DNA of 64,000 bases from Cymodocea nodosa (GCA_036874045.1 CM072342.1:7400501-7464500), one strand, 5' to 3'. Numbered from the stretch's first letter, positions 11,701 to 24,523 are shown. Notes: generated from the letters alone by a model not told the origin. Numbers and translations are program-made.

Positions 11701-12800
11701 CTTATTCTATCAGATAATCTCTCAATTTCTTTGTCAACATCATTTGGTACCATTTCTGGGAGAATTTCTAAATCAAAGTTTTCAACATGTCTAAAATCCA
11801 AATGAGAATTTTATGAAATTTCACATGTAGGGTTTCCTCAATGGTTTTTATTGATTTGTTATATACTCTATATGCCTTATTTTTAATAGAATAACCAACA
11901 AAAATACCCTTATTTGATTTGGCTCTAAATTTGTCCCTACGTTCCTTAGTGTTTAGAGTAAAACACTTGCAGCCAAAGGGTTTTAAATAACTTATTTTGG
12001 AAACCTTGTTATACCATATCTCATAAGGAGTTTTATCCAAAATTGGACTTAGATGTACTCTTTTTATAACATAACATGCTATATGAACTGCTTCTGCCTA
12101 GAGAGATAGGGGTAACTTATTTTCATTTAACATAGTTCTGGACATTTTCTAAAGTGATCTATTTTTATGTTCTACTATACCATTTTGTGAAGGAACTCTT
12201 GGAAATGAGTACCTATGATCTATGCCTAATTCTTCATAGAAGGTGTTCATTTGATCATTATCAAATTTTGTACCATGATCACTCCTAGGTTTTTGAATTT
12301 TAACATTTTGCTCATTCTAAACTTTATTACAGAATATCTTAAATATTTCAAAAACTTCAGTTTTATTAGCTAGAAAATAAATCCAAGTAAACCTAGAATA
12401 GTCATCAACTAGTACAAAAGCATAATGTTTACCTCCTAGACTAGTAGCCCTAGTAGGTCCAAATAAATCCATATGCACTAGTTCTAATACTCTTTTGCTT
12501 GTTATTTCATTTAAACTTTTAAAGGATGTTTTATGTAATTTACCTAGTTGACATACATCACACATAAACTCTTTTAAGTACTTAATACTAGGCAAACCTC
12601 TAACTAGATTATTTTTAGATAGCTTTTGTAATAATTTTAAGCTTGAGTGTCCTAGCCTTCTATGCCATAAAATAACTTCATTCAATTTTGTAATTAAGCA
12701 AGCATTGTCTTTAATAATATCAGAAGGTAAATTCAGAATACAAACGGACCTTTTCTTGTATGCAGTAAATAAAATTTCATTTGTAGACATGTCCATAATT
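8765..12800 (-). pseudogene. Sirevirus-type copia pol, copy 2, split by a solo LTR
   Basis: Minus-strand translation runs from the HHCC zinc site and integrase core (12796-12317; WHRRLGHSSL, DDYSRFTWIYF) through the integrase C-terminus (12040-11524), reverse transcriptase (10245-9583; LIPPPKKQSVIGTRWVFRNK, YQMDVKTTFLNGYI, QIYTDDIIFG) to RNase H (9489-8765; YRSMIGSLLYLTASRPDI, SRAKHIEV, QLADLFAKPLDE). This order is diagnostic of Ty1/copia and the wording matches the Sirevirus lineage. Stops and frameshifts break it throughout, and the YVDD box reads YTDD. A 1206-bp solo LTR sits at 10313-11518. The 5' side ends abruptly near 12800, where copy 1 continues, so gag, protease and the 5' LTR are missing. 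Confidence 0.88.
10313..11518 (+). mobile_element. Solo LTR of Sirevirus type B with 5-bp TSD
   Basis: The element begins TGTTAGGTATTTAATTTTG and ends GCAGACGATTCTACA, and is flanked by CAAAT at 10308-10312 and 11519-11523. Removing it and one CAAAT restores the reading of Sirevirus copy 2, and copy 1 has the intact site near 3870. Related LTRs start TGTTAGGAATTTTG at 46991 and end at 43250 and 45988. The interior has TTTCGGATAGTTA (10473-10485), CACGTG boxes and repeated TTCGAGTTTTT boxes. A 77-codon open stretch at 10938-11171 is probably chance. Confidence 0.9.
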
Positions 12801-12805
12801 TTATC

Positions 12806-13126
12806 AGCTTAAGATTCATAACTTATATATATCTGTATATATATGCAACTTCATAACTTTATGAATGTCCATAAAGTTATCCTTATAACTTTATGAGTCT
12901 TTGTAAATTATATACTTAAATAAATTCAAGAGTTTTAAACTAATGTTATGAATCAGATAAGTTTACGATTGTATGTAAAATTAACTATATAACTTTTATG
13001 ACAGTTCGTAAACTTATGGACTTGATACTATTCAGAAGTTCATCATTTTACATAACTAAAGTATAAATCATTTTGTCTATCATCAAAATATAAACATATT
13101 AATAGATAAGAACATTATCCCTAACA
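12806..13126 (-). repeat. Start of the 3' LTR of Sirevirus copy 3 (truncated)
   Basis: On the minus strand the LTR starts TGTTAGGGATAATG at 13126, directly after the polypurine tract. Only about 320 bp remain before Sirevirus copy 2 begins. The interior alternates CATAACTTTATGA and CATAAAGTTAT palindromes. Confidence 0.6.
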
Positions 13127-13149
13127 ATTTCCCTCTTTTTGATGATGAC
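13127..13149 (-). other. Polypurine tract of Sirevirus copy 3
   Basis: The minus strand reads GTCATCATCAAAAAGAGGGA directly before the LTR start, the usual Sirevirus wording. A second similar tract lies at 13309-13330 (minus AAAAAGGGGGAGAA). Confidence 0.7.
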
Positions 13150-15015
13150 AAAACTTTTTCAAATAATTCAATCATTCAATAATAATTTAACATTTCATAA
13201 TAATCATTTGGTACACTCATTTTTCTTCCTTAAATAAAATTCAAAACATTCATAGCATAACATTCATTCAATCATTCAATCACATATATTTGAAAATATA
13301 ATATTTTCTCCCCCTTTTTGTCATTTCAAAAAGAAAATAAAAAAGTTTTAGAGTATATAGAGAAGATTTTTCATTTCTTTATAATTTTTCTTTTAATTTT
13401 TCTATATCTACCTACATTTTTGCCATAGATTCCTACATTTGTTCTAACTTGGCAAGTAAAAGAAGGTTTGTAGAAGGTCGGGCTTTAGAAGTTGAAGGTT
13501 GAATCTGAGTGTTAATTGGACCTTTTGAAGTAGAAGCTCCTACTGTATTTGAATATTTATAAGTTGATTAACTATTGTTTCCAGCAAACCTTTTAAAATC
13601 TTTTATAGTCAAATACCTTGACCTCTGCTAGTAGATTTTTCATTTGGCCAAATTTAAAGATCCACTTATTAATTTGAATAGGGCATCTCCAAAAAATAAC
13701 TTTGTCTTTACTGACTAAATTTTGGAGATGAATAACTGATACCAATTTACTTAGATCTTTTTCATAATAGCATAGGTGGCCAATTTGACAAACTAGCTTA
13801 ATTCCATTTCATGCCCTTGCCTTTGATACATTGTTCTAATCAAAACAAAGGCAATAAATCGAGTTTTTCCATTTAGGTATTTCATTCTATTTAACAATGA
13901 AACAATAGGATCTACACATAGGTATGATTTTATATCTAATTCTATCCATCCTAAACCAGTTGTATTTTTCAAAATTTCTAGACTAGTATTCTTTAATCCA
14001 AGTTATTGATAATATAGTTCAAGACTTAACTCAATATCTTATTCTTCAATATTTGTTATCAGGTTGCCTTCCACTTTTGTTAAGTTGCTAAAAAAAGCTA
14101 GAACTAATCCACTAATATAAAAAAATGTATTTTCTTCTTGTATAAACTTGATTAGCCCTTGAAATTCAAATAAGCCATAAATTTCCTACAATTTTCTCCA
14201 ATCTAAAGGTCTACTAAATAGTATATCAGAAGATTTATAGACCTTATGCTTCTCATAAGCTTCTTGATTTCTAAAGTATAATAGAGAATTTTGTGTCTTA
14301 GGAAATTTTTGAAGTGGTGGATGGTTTACTTGTTCTACTGGTCTTTGGACAATATCTTCCATTTATTCTACAAATGTTTCTTCTCTATGTTCTTCTTCAA
14401 TTATTTCTTCTTCAATTACAGGAGAATGTATTTTTGTATACTTTGTTTCTTCAAAATCATGTTCTCTATTTTCTGTTTCTACAAATTTTTCAATAATATC
14501 TTCATCCATTGGTGCCACAATATTCTTAAAAATATCCTATACAATTGATTTTGGAATATCTACCAATGGGGATTCTTCTATATCTGTATCTTCAAAATTT
14601 ATTCATCTATCAAGTCTTCCAAAATTTCTTTAACAATGACAATTAGATTTATTTGAGGAGTAGGAATAATTTGCTGATCAACATTTTGTAGTGAAGTAGT
14701 TATTCGACTAGAAGAAGCTCCTTGTGAACTTATTGTTCTCAACTTTCTAATATAAGTTTGAGGAAATCTCTTAAACTTTCTTTTTCTAATTATCAAGGAT
14801 TGCTCTTCTTTGTCTTCAATTTCTCCTTATTGCTTAACTTGACTTTTTAATTTTCTAGTATTTTCCATCATGAACTACTTCTTTTTCCATAGCCTGTACT
14901 GAATTCTTTCTCTTTTTCTTTTGTGAAATTCTTTGGAGGTTGCCATCTGTGCTTCTTGTACAGATAATTTTGCATCTAATGGTAGTTTGACATATTTAGA
15001 AAATAACTGCCTTTT

Positions 15016-16809
15016 TGTTAAATCCTTGTGTTTTGATAATGGAAACATCTATGCGAGAAGTTTATGTATTTCACAGGTTGGAGGATGAATAGATATGGAT
15101 GAAAAAGTTAAAGCAAATTGCAGCCAAATAGACCAGACGATTGCTGCATAAGAAATCTAGAAGATATCAAGTTATAAGTAGTTCATTCAAAGCTAAAAGA
15201 TAAAGTTAGGAAATTCAATTAGTTCTCAACTAAGTATCCGAAAGGCAATTTAAAATAGTAAGAATTCTTTTGGAGAGTTAGAAGGCTAACTATTCGAAAT
15301 TAGAAGTCCTTCAGAAAGTTAGGAGGATTGCTATTCAAATGATCGGAAGGTTAAGAAGTTAACTATTCGGAAATATTCTGAAATCGAAAAGTTAGGAATG
15401 CTAACTATCCAAAAAGCAGGAGGTTTCAGAAGGTCACAGATTTTACTATCCAAAACTTAAGTCATTTAAATACGCACATAGAGAAAGTTAGAAATATTGA
15501 AAGTTAGCTGTTTGAATTTTTGGTAAGTTAAAATAGAAAACTATTTGAAAGTAAGATAGAATTAGAGAGTTAGAAAAGTTAACTATCTGAACTTAAGTTA
15601 CTCAAATAAACATGTGTAGAAATCAAAAAATAGCAGTCGGAAGCTTAGAAGGAGAATCAAAAGGTTACTATAGCTAACTATCCAAAAGTTGAAACGTTTC
15701 GGTAAGTTAACAATTATAACCATCCAAACTTAAAGACACACATGAGGAACTTAAATACTCATGTGATAGGCAGTTAGAAGTTTTTGAAAAGAGGCTTTAG
15801 AAGGTTTAGAATGTAACTATTTGAAAGAAGAGACTTTTCGATGAGTTACATTTGTTAAGTATCCAAACTTAAGACACCTCACGTGCTTGACTTAAAATCT
15901 CATGTGACAAACTTAAAGGAAACATTTATCCATCGAAAAGTTACAAATCAGTCATTTGGATTTTTGGAAGGTTACAATAGTTAACTATTTGAAAATTAAA
16001 GGGAATCGAAAGGTTATATAAAGGATAGTATACAGAACGTTAACTTACTATTTTTAGGACTAACTACATAGTAAGTATAGTAGAATAAATTTGTTGAAGA
16101 GAAAATATGATCATTGGACTTACAAGTATAAATACAAACGGATCATTCAATATCAAGTAGAGCTAACAAGTGAGATTACATATACAATCACAATAGAGAT
16201 ACAGTATATATTGCAGATCGGCTACTGTTACAAAAGAAAGTTCAATTTAGATTAAATGCAACAAAGAATAGATTGAAAGCTGGATTTACATGAAGATTCT
16301 TAAAGCTCTCCAAGCACTAAAAATCTGATCCAAAAAGGATCTTCGGTTCGTGGCTTCAACCAAAAAGCTACATATTGTGTTGGTTTGAGTTTCGATCTAA
16401 AATCTCAAGAGGTTGGTTTGCTGAAGTTTCAACCTGAAAACTTCTAAGTGTTGGTTAGAGCTATGACCTAAAAGCTCAAGAGGTTGGTTCTTGCTTCGAC
16501 TTGAAAGCAAGTGTATGTAAGTGTTGAGACACTTAGTGAAGCCTAAGTGATCCTTAGGGGTGGACTAGCCGAGTTGGTGAACCACCTAAAATTTCCTTGT
16601 GTTTCTTATTTATATTTTCACTGTGCATGTTTATACATCTATTTAATACTTGTGCAAACTAATTAATCAAATCAGTTAGCTAAAACAGAAAAAGTTTAAA
16701 ATTATACATAGATCACCATTCACCCCCCTTCTAGTGAGCCATAAAATCCTAACAATTTTTCCATAGATCACCATTCACCCCCCTTCTAGTGAGCCATAAG
16801 ATCCTAACA
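15016..16809 (+). mobile_element. LTR of Sirevirus type A inserted in the second ORF
   Basis: It begins TGTTAAATCCTTGTGTTTTG and ends in CCTAACA at 16754, with the terminal 55 bp duplicated to end again at 16809. It matches the LTR starting at 22274 and, in reverse, both LTRs of the complete element at 25519-33392. No primer site follows and no internal region is seen, so it looks like a solo LTR, but clear 5-bp target duplications were not found (CTTTT left; ATTTT or ATTTC right). Confidence 0.7.
16566..16577 (+). promoter_or_regulatory. Pol III A-box-like motif in Sirevirus type A LTR
   Basis: TAGCCGAGTTGG fits the tRNA-gene A box consensus TRGCNNAGYNGG. The same 12 bases recur in both LTRs of the complete element (25697-25708 and 31525-31536, minus strand). 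No B box was located, so function is uncertain. Confidence 0.3.
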
Positions 16810-17453
16810 ATTTCTTCTTCATTTTCAAGAGTGTACAGTATAGTAACATCTTGTACTTTATTATCTTTTGAAGCATCTTCATTTTCGATTTAATTGTTTC
16901 TCCATTGATCAAATTCAATTGAAGCTTGTTACTTGGTAGTTCTCAACTCTTCTCTAGCTACTAATAATAAATTTACTATCTCCTCATATCTATCTTTATC
17001 AAACATAGAATGAGGAGTGAAGAATGGTAGTGCTTCTTCCCATTCTTCTTTAGTAGCATTTTTCTGCTTTGTCCTAACATTATGCTAGTCATATTCTATA
17101 TTTCCAAACTTGTAAGTCTTTCCAATAGCTTGAACATATATTTCTCGTTAAATCTAAAAAATAGATTTCTTTTTAATAAGATCATGAGCTACTATGTTGA
17201 GAGGTCTCAAAGCTTTTTCTTTTGCTACTTCTTTTTCTATGGCTCGTTTGACTTTAATGGCAAAATCTTTCGTGGACAAATTATTTTTTAAGTTACATAG
17301 CCTAGTTATTTCACAACATTGAATGTGTAACTACTCCGTCTGTTTTACTAAATTAGCCTTTTTCACCCTTTTATCATTATGCCAATAAGTAGCAACTTGA
17401 TGAAAGATATTAAAATCTACCTTGCTTTCCCAATTTGACGTTCTTTGAGTCAT

Positions 17454-18869
17454 TTTGCCCTAGCTTTTCGCCTATAATCACTTGTCCTAGCTCCATCAGG
17501 TTATAGGTAGAAGACGATGAACCAAATAAGGTTTTTGGCTAATTATCGATACTTAAATATGCAAAGTTTATCAGGTAAATAGATTTTAAATATTTTTCAA
17601 CAAAGATTACTATAGTCAGTAATCTTAAATCATAAGTTTACAAACCCCTTCGTAACATTATGCCCCTAAGTTTATGAACTAACTTCATATATATAGACAT
17701 TTTTATTTTTGACTCATACAAGTGTTTCTTCATAAACTTAATATCTTAACTTTACAAGGTTTTGTAAACTTACCTTAGTAATAGTACGAGGTTTATATAC
17801 TTAATCACTTAAGATTACAAGGTCTCGTAACCTTAGCTGACTATCTAGGTTTGATTAAATAATCTAGAATGTTCTACCTAGACCTCTAAGTTAAATAAAA
17901 TATGTAGGTAATCTAATGATTTTCTAAACCTTTTTTTTAGTTTTTATTAGTTTTTCTCCCCCTACACATGTGCATCAAATTTAAAATAGTAAACAAATTT
18001 TAAATACTTAAACACAAAAATGTAGAAATATTGAAATACTTAATATAATATAATATAACATGTTATTTTTGTTCAACATTTCATGTGCTTCTAATCTTCA
18101 TTTCATATTAGAAAACTTAAAGTTCCAAGTAATAAACCAAATATTTTCTGATATATAAATTTCTTTAACATAACTAAGAATTTCGAACTTTCAATCTCAT
18201 ATATAAGTATAAACAATGTATGTTCATGAAGTACAATAAAAAAATGATATATGTTAGTGCATTTGTTAATAATAAGTTAATCATCTAAACTATTGCACCA
18301 ACATTTTTTTTTTTAATACATATACTAAGTCCTTTAAAAACTAGACTTTATATTATCCCATTTTATCAAGCTTTCAGTCAACAATCTTAGATCAAACATG
18401 ACCTTAGGTTATCAGATTTCAAGACATCCCTACATACCTAATTGATCAAGTATAATAGGCCTGTGGGACTAATTTTCTCTTAATAAGCACATCATTTGGA
18501 CTTTGTCCATAAATTTTCAGAACATTAAACATAGAAAAAAATAAAATGATGCTATTGTTAGATATCAATTTTGAATAATATGAAATAAGATACAGATTTA
18601 TGACTTCATATGAAGAATTTTAGTTTTCAATTCTTTAATCATAAATAATACATCTAAAAACCATATTAACATTTGAAATATATATCTGATCTTAAGTTTT
18701 TTTTCTTAATTAAGATTTTCAACACATTTAATGTTAAAATTTTAAATGATACTATATAATAATCAAATTATATAAAATCATGAAAATAATTAACATTCAC
18801 AATATCAGTAACATCAGAAATCAGTTAAAATATGAAAACACTTAAAAATAGGATGCATTGGATAGTATT
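17454..18869. other. Noncoding 3' region of Sirevirus copy 3
   Basis: No gene is supported. On the minus strand it lies between RNase H and the second ORF, and contains a purine tract (TGTAGGGGGAGA, 17955-17965). The part at 17560-17870 is rich in GTTTATGAA and CATAAACTT type inverted boxes. Confidence 0.5.
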
Positions 18870-21030
18870 TTAAACATCTAACAGCTTGCATACACCTAAG
18901 TTTTGTCTTAGATTAGAAAAAGAATTTTCATCTAACGGCTTAGTAAATAGGTCTACTAATTGTTTAGTTGTAAGAATAAAATTTAGTTTAATCTTTCCTT
19001 TAAGAATGTTATCCCTTAAGAAATGATGTTTAACTTCAATATAACCATTAAGAAATGAACTTTTAACATCCATTTGATATAGTATGAAGTTTATATAACA
19101 AGCAAAGACTAACAATATTCTAATAGCTTCTTATCTAACAATAGGAGCAAACGTTTCATCATAATCTATACCTTTCTCCTAATTATATCCTTGAGCTACT
19201 AGTTTAGCGTTATTTCTAACAATGTGCCCTATTTCATCAGATTTATTCCTAATTATCCATTTAGTTCCTTTAACTTGATGATCAAGAGGTAATGGTATTA
19301 ATTTCCTTAACAAATTCCTACAATTCTTCTTGCATTGCCATTATCTAGTATTCATCTTCTAATGCATCAAAAATGTTTTTAGGTTCAATTTGAGAAATAA
19401 ACACATAAGCACCAACAATATTTATCCTAGACCAAGTCATTACACCTTGATTAGAGTCACCTATAATTAATTCTAGTGGATGACTAGATGAGTACCTCTA
19501 ATTTTTGTTTTTATGAACTTCTTCACCTAGCACATTTTCTTTTTCAAGAGCAATCTCAGGTTGTAATTCATCATCTAAGATATTTTTATCAACCTGATCT
19601 AATATTTCAGCATGTGTTCCATCAAACACCACATGAAGAGTTTTCTCTATGGTTTTAGTATTCTTATGAAATACTCTATATACTTTACTCCTATGTGAAT
19701 ATCCAACAAAGATGTCTTCATTTGATTTTGCATGAAACATATCTTTGTTTGCCTTAGTATCTAAAATAAAGCATCTACATCCAAAAGGTTTCATATAAGA
19801 AATATTAGGAACTCTTTTATGTCAAATTTCAAAGGGTGTTTTATTCAAAAAGGGTCTTAAATGAACTCTATTAATCACATAAGATCCTGAAGTGATCTAT
19901 TCTTTCTTTCAACAACTTCATTTTGAGAGAAGGCTCTAGGAAATAAATACTTATGATCAATGCCTAAGTACTCACAAAATTTATCCATTTCAGAATTCTC
20001 AAATTTTATTCTACGATCACTTCTAGTTTTCTTAATATGTAAGTCTTTTTCATTTTGAACTTTATTGCAAAAGACTTTAAACATATCAAACACATCAGAT
20101 TTATATGCTAAAAAATAAACCCATGTAAATCAAGAATAATCATTAATTAAAACAAGTGCATATCTTCTCCCACCTAAGCTTTGAGTTCTAGTTGGTCCAA
20201 ATAAGTCTATATGTACTAATTCTAGGACTCTCTTACTAGATACTTGATTAACTAATTTAAAAGAAGTTTTATGTTGTTTACCTAATTCACATGCATCACA
20301 AACATGATATTTTGAAAATTTTAATTTAGGTAAACCCTTAACAAGTTCATGTTTTGCTAATTTCCATAATAATTTCATGTTAGCATGTCCTAACCTTCTA
20401 TGCCATAGCCATGCATCTTTAGATTTAGCAATTAAACATGCCTTTTTATTTAGAGCACGAGAAGGTAATTTCAAGACAGTTACAGATCTTTTTCTCTTTG
20501 CCTTAAATTTAACAAAATTAGAACGATTATCAACAATAAGATATTCATTATTTTCAAAAATAACTTTATACCATTTATCTTGTAATTGATTTACACTAAT
20601 AAGATTAAAACCTAAGTTATCAACTAATAGAACATTTGAAATAAATATAGAATCAATAACTCTAACTTTGCTAACACCAAGAATTTTACTTTTCTCTAAA
20701 TTGCCAAATGTAATAGTTCCTTATTTGCACTCTTTAATGTCTTTAAACAATTCTTTTCTTCCTGTCATATGACTTGAGACTCCACTATCCATCACCCATC
20801 TCGACTTTATCACCTCAGACATGGATGCCATAAAAGTTACATTGTCAAGATTTGCTAATTCTATATCTGAGTCTGAGCTTGAGTTTGAGCTAGAAGAATT
20901 TGATATTTCATCATCGTCTAAAGAGCTCTCATCATCAAATGTTGCTTGCAAAACCTTCTTCTTAAATCCTTTCTTTGTAGATTTAAACTTAGACTTAGAT
21001 ACAATTGGTATTAGAGCAGGTTGATCTCTT
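18870..21030 (-). pseudogene. Sirevirus-type copia pol, copy 3, with internal RT-RNase H deletion
   Basis: Minus-strand reading begins with the Ser/Asp-rich end of gag, then protease (WVMDSGVSSHMTG near 20800; the catalytic DSG is kept), the HHCC zinc site (WHRRLGHANM, CDACELGKQHKTSF near 20400-20280), integrase core (20474-19875) and integrase C-terminus (19794-19498). RT then starts at about 19300 but jumps, in frame, from FLNGYI to EVKHHFLRDN near 19035, losing the RT palm and most of RNase H. The final RNase H part (QLVDLFTKPLDENSF) ends at 18870. The 5' LTR and most of gag are lost where plus-strand DNA begins near 21050. Confidence 0.85.
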
Positions 21031-21056
21031 TTTTATAGATTTAACCATTTGAGATC

Positions 21057-22273
21057 ATGACATCTTTTCATAGAGAGGGTCAGAACATCCATCATCCTCC
21101 CTTATTTGATGGTATTAACTATAGTTACTACAGTTACACGCATACAAAAAAGAGAGTAGCAGCCAGACTACAATCACAAATTATTTTTCTACATATGTTT
21201 TGAAGGAATCTCTTGAAGAGAAATCAAAAGCTAAACAGTAAAGGATCAGTTATGATGTTCTGAAATTAACAATTGGTATCAAAAGTAGCATCAATGATTG
21301 AATCATGTTCTTTAAAGGAAATAAGATCTGCACAAGCCAGGATGGATGAATACAAAAGTAAGGAAATCAAATTTGTTAGAAAAGGAAAAACAAAATCTGT
21401 AGCAGCCAGATTACAGTCTTCAAATTATCTTCTGCAAATTGAAAGAACCTCTTGAATTAAAGATCTAAGAGAAGATAAACGATTGGGAATCAGAAGCTAA
21501 ATGATTGAGAATCATTTATGATGTTTTTGATTAACAATTGGTACCTAGTTCAGTTAGTATCATAAATAACATTTTGCAAAATAGGTGCAACAAATCTATC
21601 TGCAAGGAAAAGCATATAAGTAGGGGGAGAACCTACTATATGAAGGGAATCCAGAATGTTGCTTTAGTTTAGAAAGAAAGTGCATAAAGAGGGCAGACAT
21701 ATAGGGGGAGAGCCTATAGCTTGTTACTAAAAATCAGAAAACCTCTATACAAATAAGGGGAGAGCATGTGGCAGCAACTACAAATATCAACTGCATAATT
21801 ATAAATTACTACATTAATAATTGTCATTTCACTGTTGTCAATTTTTACAGATAATGCAATAAACAAACGAGACAAAGGAAGAAATACCACAAACTAGGAG
21901 AGCAATTACTGACATCTCAAAATTGATATATCAACAACTAGTATTAGACAAGGTTTGAGACAATCAAGAAACTGATATAACATTAGATATTACATCTTGA
22001 CAAAAAGGGGAGAAATATGAAAATTATTTTAGCAAAAGAAAATTATGAAACTCCTTTTATCTAATGACAAAAAGGGGGAAAAGAATATGGACATTATAGT
22101 ATTGAAATTCTTAGCACATAGATAGGGGGAGAAATTAACTTCATTATATTGTATACATTGAAAATCTTTATTTTATTTATGCTCTGTGCGATTCTCTATA
22201 TAGAAATAATCTAGAGAGTGAAATACATGTAATTTAATATAAAGAATTTTGTCATTATCAAAAAGGGGGAGAT
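21057..22273 (+). mobile_element. Internal remnant of a gag-only Sirevirus (type A), plus strand
   Basis: An ATG at 21057 opens a gag start with PPLFDGINYSYY, the usual Sirevirus gag N-terminal phrase. It breaks off after about 30 codons into noncoding DNA. The stretch 21250-22270 matches, in reverse, the 3' noncoding part of the complete element (27564-28950), including the phrase about TCAATGATTGAATCATG. At least five purine tracts occur (near 21620, 21700, 21760, 22010, 22075, 22120), ending in AAAAAGGGGGAGAT at 22260-22273. Confidence 0.7.
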
Positions 22274-22990
22274 TGTTAGAACCCTTGTGTTTTGATAATG
22301 CAAACATCCTTGTGAGAAGTGTATGTATTTCACAGGTTGCAGGATGAACAGATATGGATGGAAAAATCAAAGAAAATTACAATCAAATAGACTAGACGAT
22401 TGCTGCACAAGAAATCTAGAATATATCACATTAAGCAGCTCATTCACAATTGAAAGAGAAAGCTAAGAAGTTCAATCAGTTCTCAACTAAGTATCCGAAA
22501 GGTAGTTTAAAGTAGTAGGAATTCTTTCGAAAAGTTAAAAGGCTAACTATCTGAAATTAGAAGTCCTTCAGAAAGTTAGGAGGATTGTTGTTCAAAATGA
22601 TTAGAAGGTTAAGAAGTTAACTATTCGGAAATATTCTGATATTGGAAAGTTAGAAAAGCTAACTATCTTAATAGTTAAGTCATTCAATTACGCACGTGTA
22701 GAAATTAAATTAATAGATGGATGCTTAAAGGATTTTTCGATAAGTTAGGAAAGCTAACTATTTGAAAAATAAGAAGTTTCGGAAGGTTGCAGATTTAACT
22801 ATTCGAAACTTAAGTTATTTAGATACACATGTGCAGAATTCAGAAAACAACAGTCGGAAGCTTAGAAGAAGAATCAGGAGTTTACTATAGCTAACTATCC
22901 GAAAGTTGAAGAGTTTCGGTAAGTTAATAGTTATAACCATCCGAACTTAAGACACTTCACGTGTAAGACTTAAATCTCACGGGACAAAAG
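22274..22990 (+). repeat. Truncated 3' LTR of Sirevirus type A
   Basis: It begins TGTTAGAACCCTTGTG right after the polypurine tract and matches the LTR at 15016. It carries repeated GTTAGGAAGGTTAA-like and AACTATCCGAAA boxes, and ends near 22990, where unrelated AT-rich DNA starts. Confidence 0.7.
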
Positions 22991-24506
22991 AACTTAAGTA
23001 GATTTTTAATGTTAAGAACATACCATAGAGATTTAGTATGCTAAAAAAATAATGTTCAACATAGGCATTATTTAAGTGCATCATAAAGAGATAAAGTTAA
23101 GAGTACGTACCTTACTTGACAAAGAAAAGAAATAAACTGAAAAACTAAAAAACATATAATATATATATAAAGCACACAAACAACAAAATTAAATTTTTAA
23201 ATTTTTTAAAAAATTAGTATTATTATTTACTAGTTATCCATAATGACACGAAAAATTTATTAAATGAGCAAACCAAATTAATTCAAGCACTTAGGTTTTT
23301 AGCAATACTAGCAATCTACAGTATAATAAAAAAATTGAAAAACAATCACTTTTAATTCCACTTAAGACCTAATTTTCCTTAACTCATTAAATTACATGAT
23401 CATAATTCCATGCCACTATGATTAGCATAAATGTATTTTATCAACTAAACATCAAATTCATCCAAAGTTTTAACTATAATAAGCACACACAAGATTCTAG
23501 AAATTAAATTGTGTTACTATAATTTCAAGATTTTCTATAGAAATTCATACAACTCAAAAATCCACAAATAAATACTCATTTAAAAGGTAATTACTTCTAG
23601 TTTTTAGAAAAAATCAGAGACAAAAATATCCATAACTAAAGTATCATCAAAATCATGCATTTATTTAGACAACTTAAATTTCGTAATCTACACAATATCT
23701 CATCTTAGAAAAATTCTCCAGAAATGTATAAAAGTCCAAATACAACATATAAACCCTTGTTAGAAAGGTAAACACTTGTAGTTTCATGGAAAAATCACAA
23801 AAATAAAATTTAAACAAACATGTAACTGCAGTTCCAAATAAAAGATTTCAAATTAAAATATTTTGCACCCATAGAACTCATATAGTTAGATAACTATATG
23901 AGTTTTTGGAAGAGAAAACTTATATAGTTATCTAACTATACTAGTTTTGTCAACAAAAAATTGGCAAGTTACTACCTTAACTTAGAAAAATCACTCAAAA
24001 ATTATATAACTCCAAATAGAACATGTAAATACTTATTGGAAAGATAATTTCTTCTAGTTTCTAATAAAAATCATTGAATTAAATTTTGAATAGTTGAGTA
24101 ATAGAAAAGTTTTTCAAATCATTAGAAGAAAACTATTCAAAAATCTATAAAGCATCTTTATCTTCTAAGATTTTTATCTTTTAACATACTAATCAGAATT
24201 TTATGCATAAGTACTCTAATAAAATCTTAGAAATCAAATCATTTAGGAAAAATAATATAAAAATGAGTTCCAATCCTGTGCACATCAAAATTCACATTTC
24301 CAAATAGGCAAATTCTGTCTTTAATAATTTTGCACACAAAGATTGTCATTACTCCTTTACTTTTCTTGTGATCAACATATATACTTATTTGGACATGTGA
24401 TAAGCTATTAAAATCCTTCACAAAACTATCTCAGAAATGATGCCAAACTTTTAAAAAAATCAACTTGAATTATCAATATGGAAATCCAAATTAAAATTCC
24501 AAAATT
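22991..24506. other. AT-rich DNA without genes; probable gypsy leader
   Basis: No ORF of substance is seen. On the minus strand it lies directly downstream of an Athila-type primer site, so it is probably the untranslated leader of that element. A local inverted pair, ATAGTTAGATAACTATATGAG near 23885 and its reverse near 23925, is present. Confidence 0.4.
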
Positions 24507-24523
24507 CCTTGACAATGATGCCA
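24507..24523 (-). other. Athila-type primer binding site
   Basis: The minus strand reads TGGCATCATTGTCAAGG, a decayed form of the TGGCGCCGTTGCC-type site used by plant Athila/Tat gypsy elements. It lies about 3 bp after the putative LTR end, as expected for a 5' LTR on the minus strand. Confidence 0.55.

Larger units (their letters stand above)
13380..17453 (-). pseudogene. Second ORF of Sirevirus copy 3, with a plant-transposon-protein-like region, split by an LTR
   Basis: The minus-strand frame starts at an ATG at 17453 (MTQRTSNWESKV). It runs with scattered stops to about 16810, is split by LTR DNA at 15016-16809, and resumes at 15015. A basic stretch follows (IIRKRKFKRFPQTYIRKL, near 14790), then an acidic region, then about 14240-13620 a region with RPLDWRKL, TTGLGWIEL and KTRFIAFVLIRTM. 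That last region resembles the domain named putative plant transposon protein (recalled as Pfam PF20167), which has no proven biochemical role. It lies after pol and before the polypurine tract and 3' LTR, where some Sireviruses carry an envelope-like ORF. The many stops mean it is not functional. The family match is by eye. Confidence 0.5.

Noticed and set aside
14291..14548. Phe/Tyr-rich plus-strand ORF resembling a membrane protein
   Set aside because: It is antisense to the acidic Glu/Lys-rich part of the Sirevirus second ORF, which automatically yields Phe-rich reading.
23885..23945. Inverted AT-rich pair as a MITE
   Set aside because: The arms are short, there is no target duplication, and it lies in a simple AT-rich leader.
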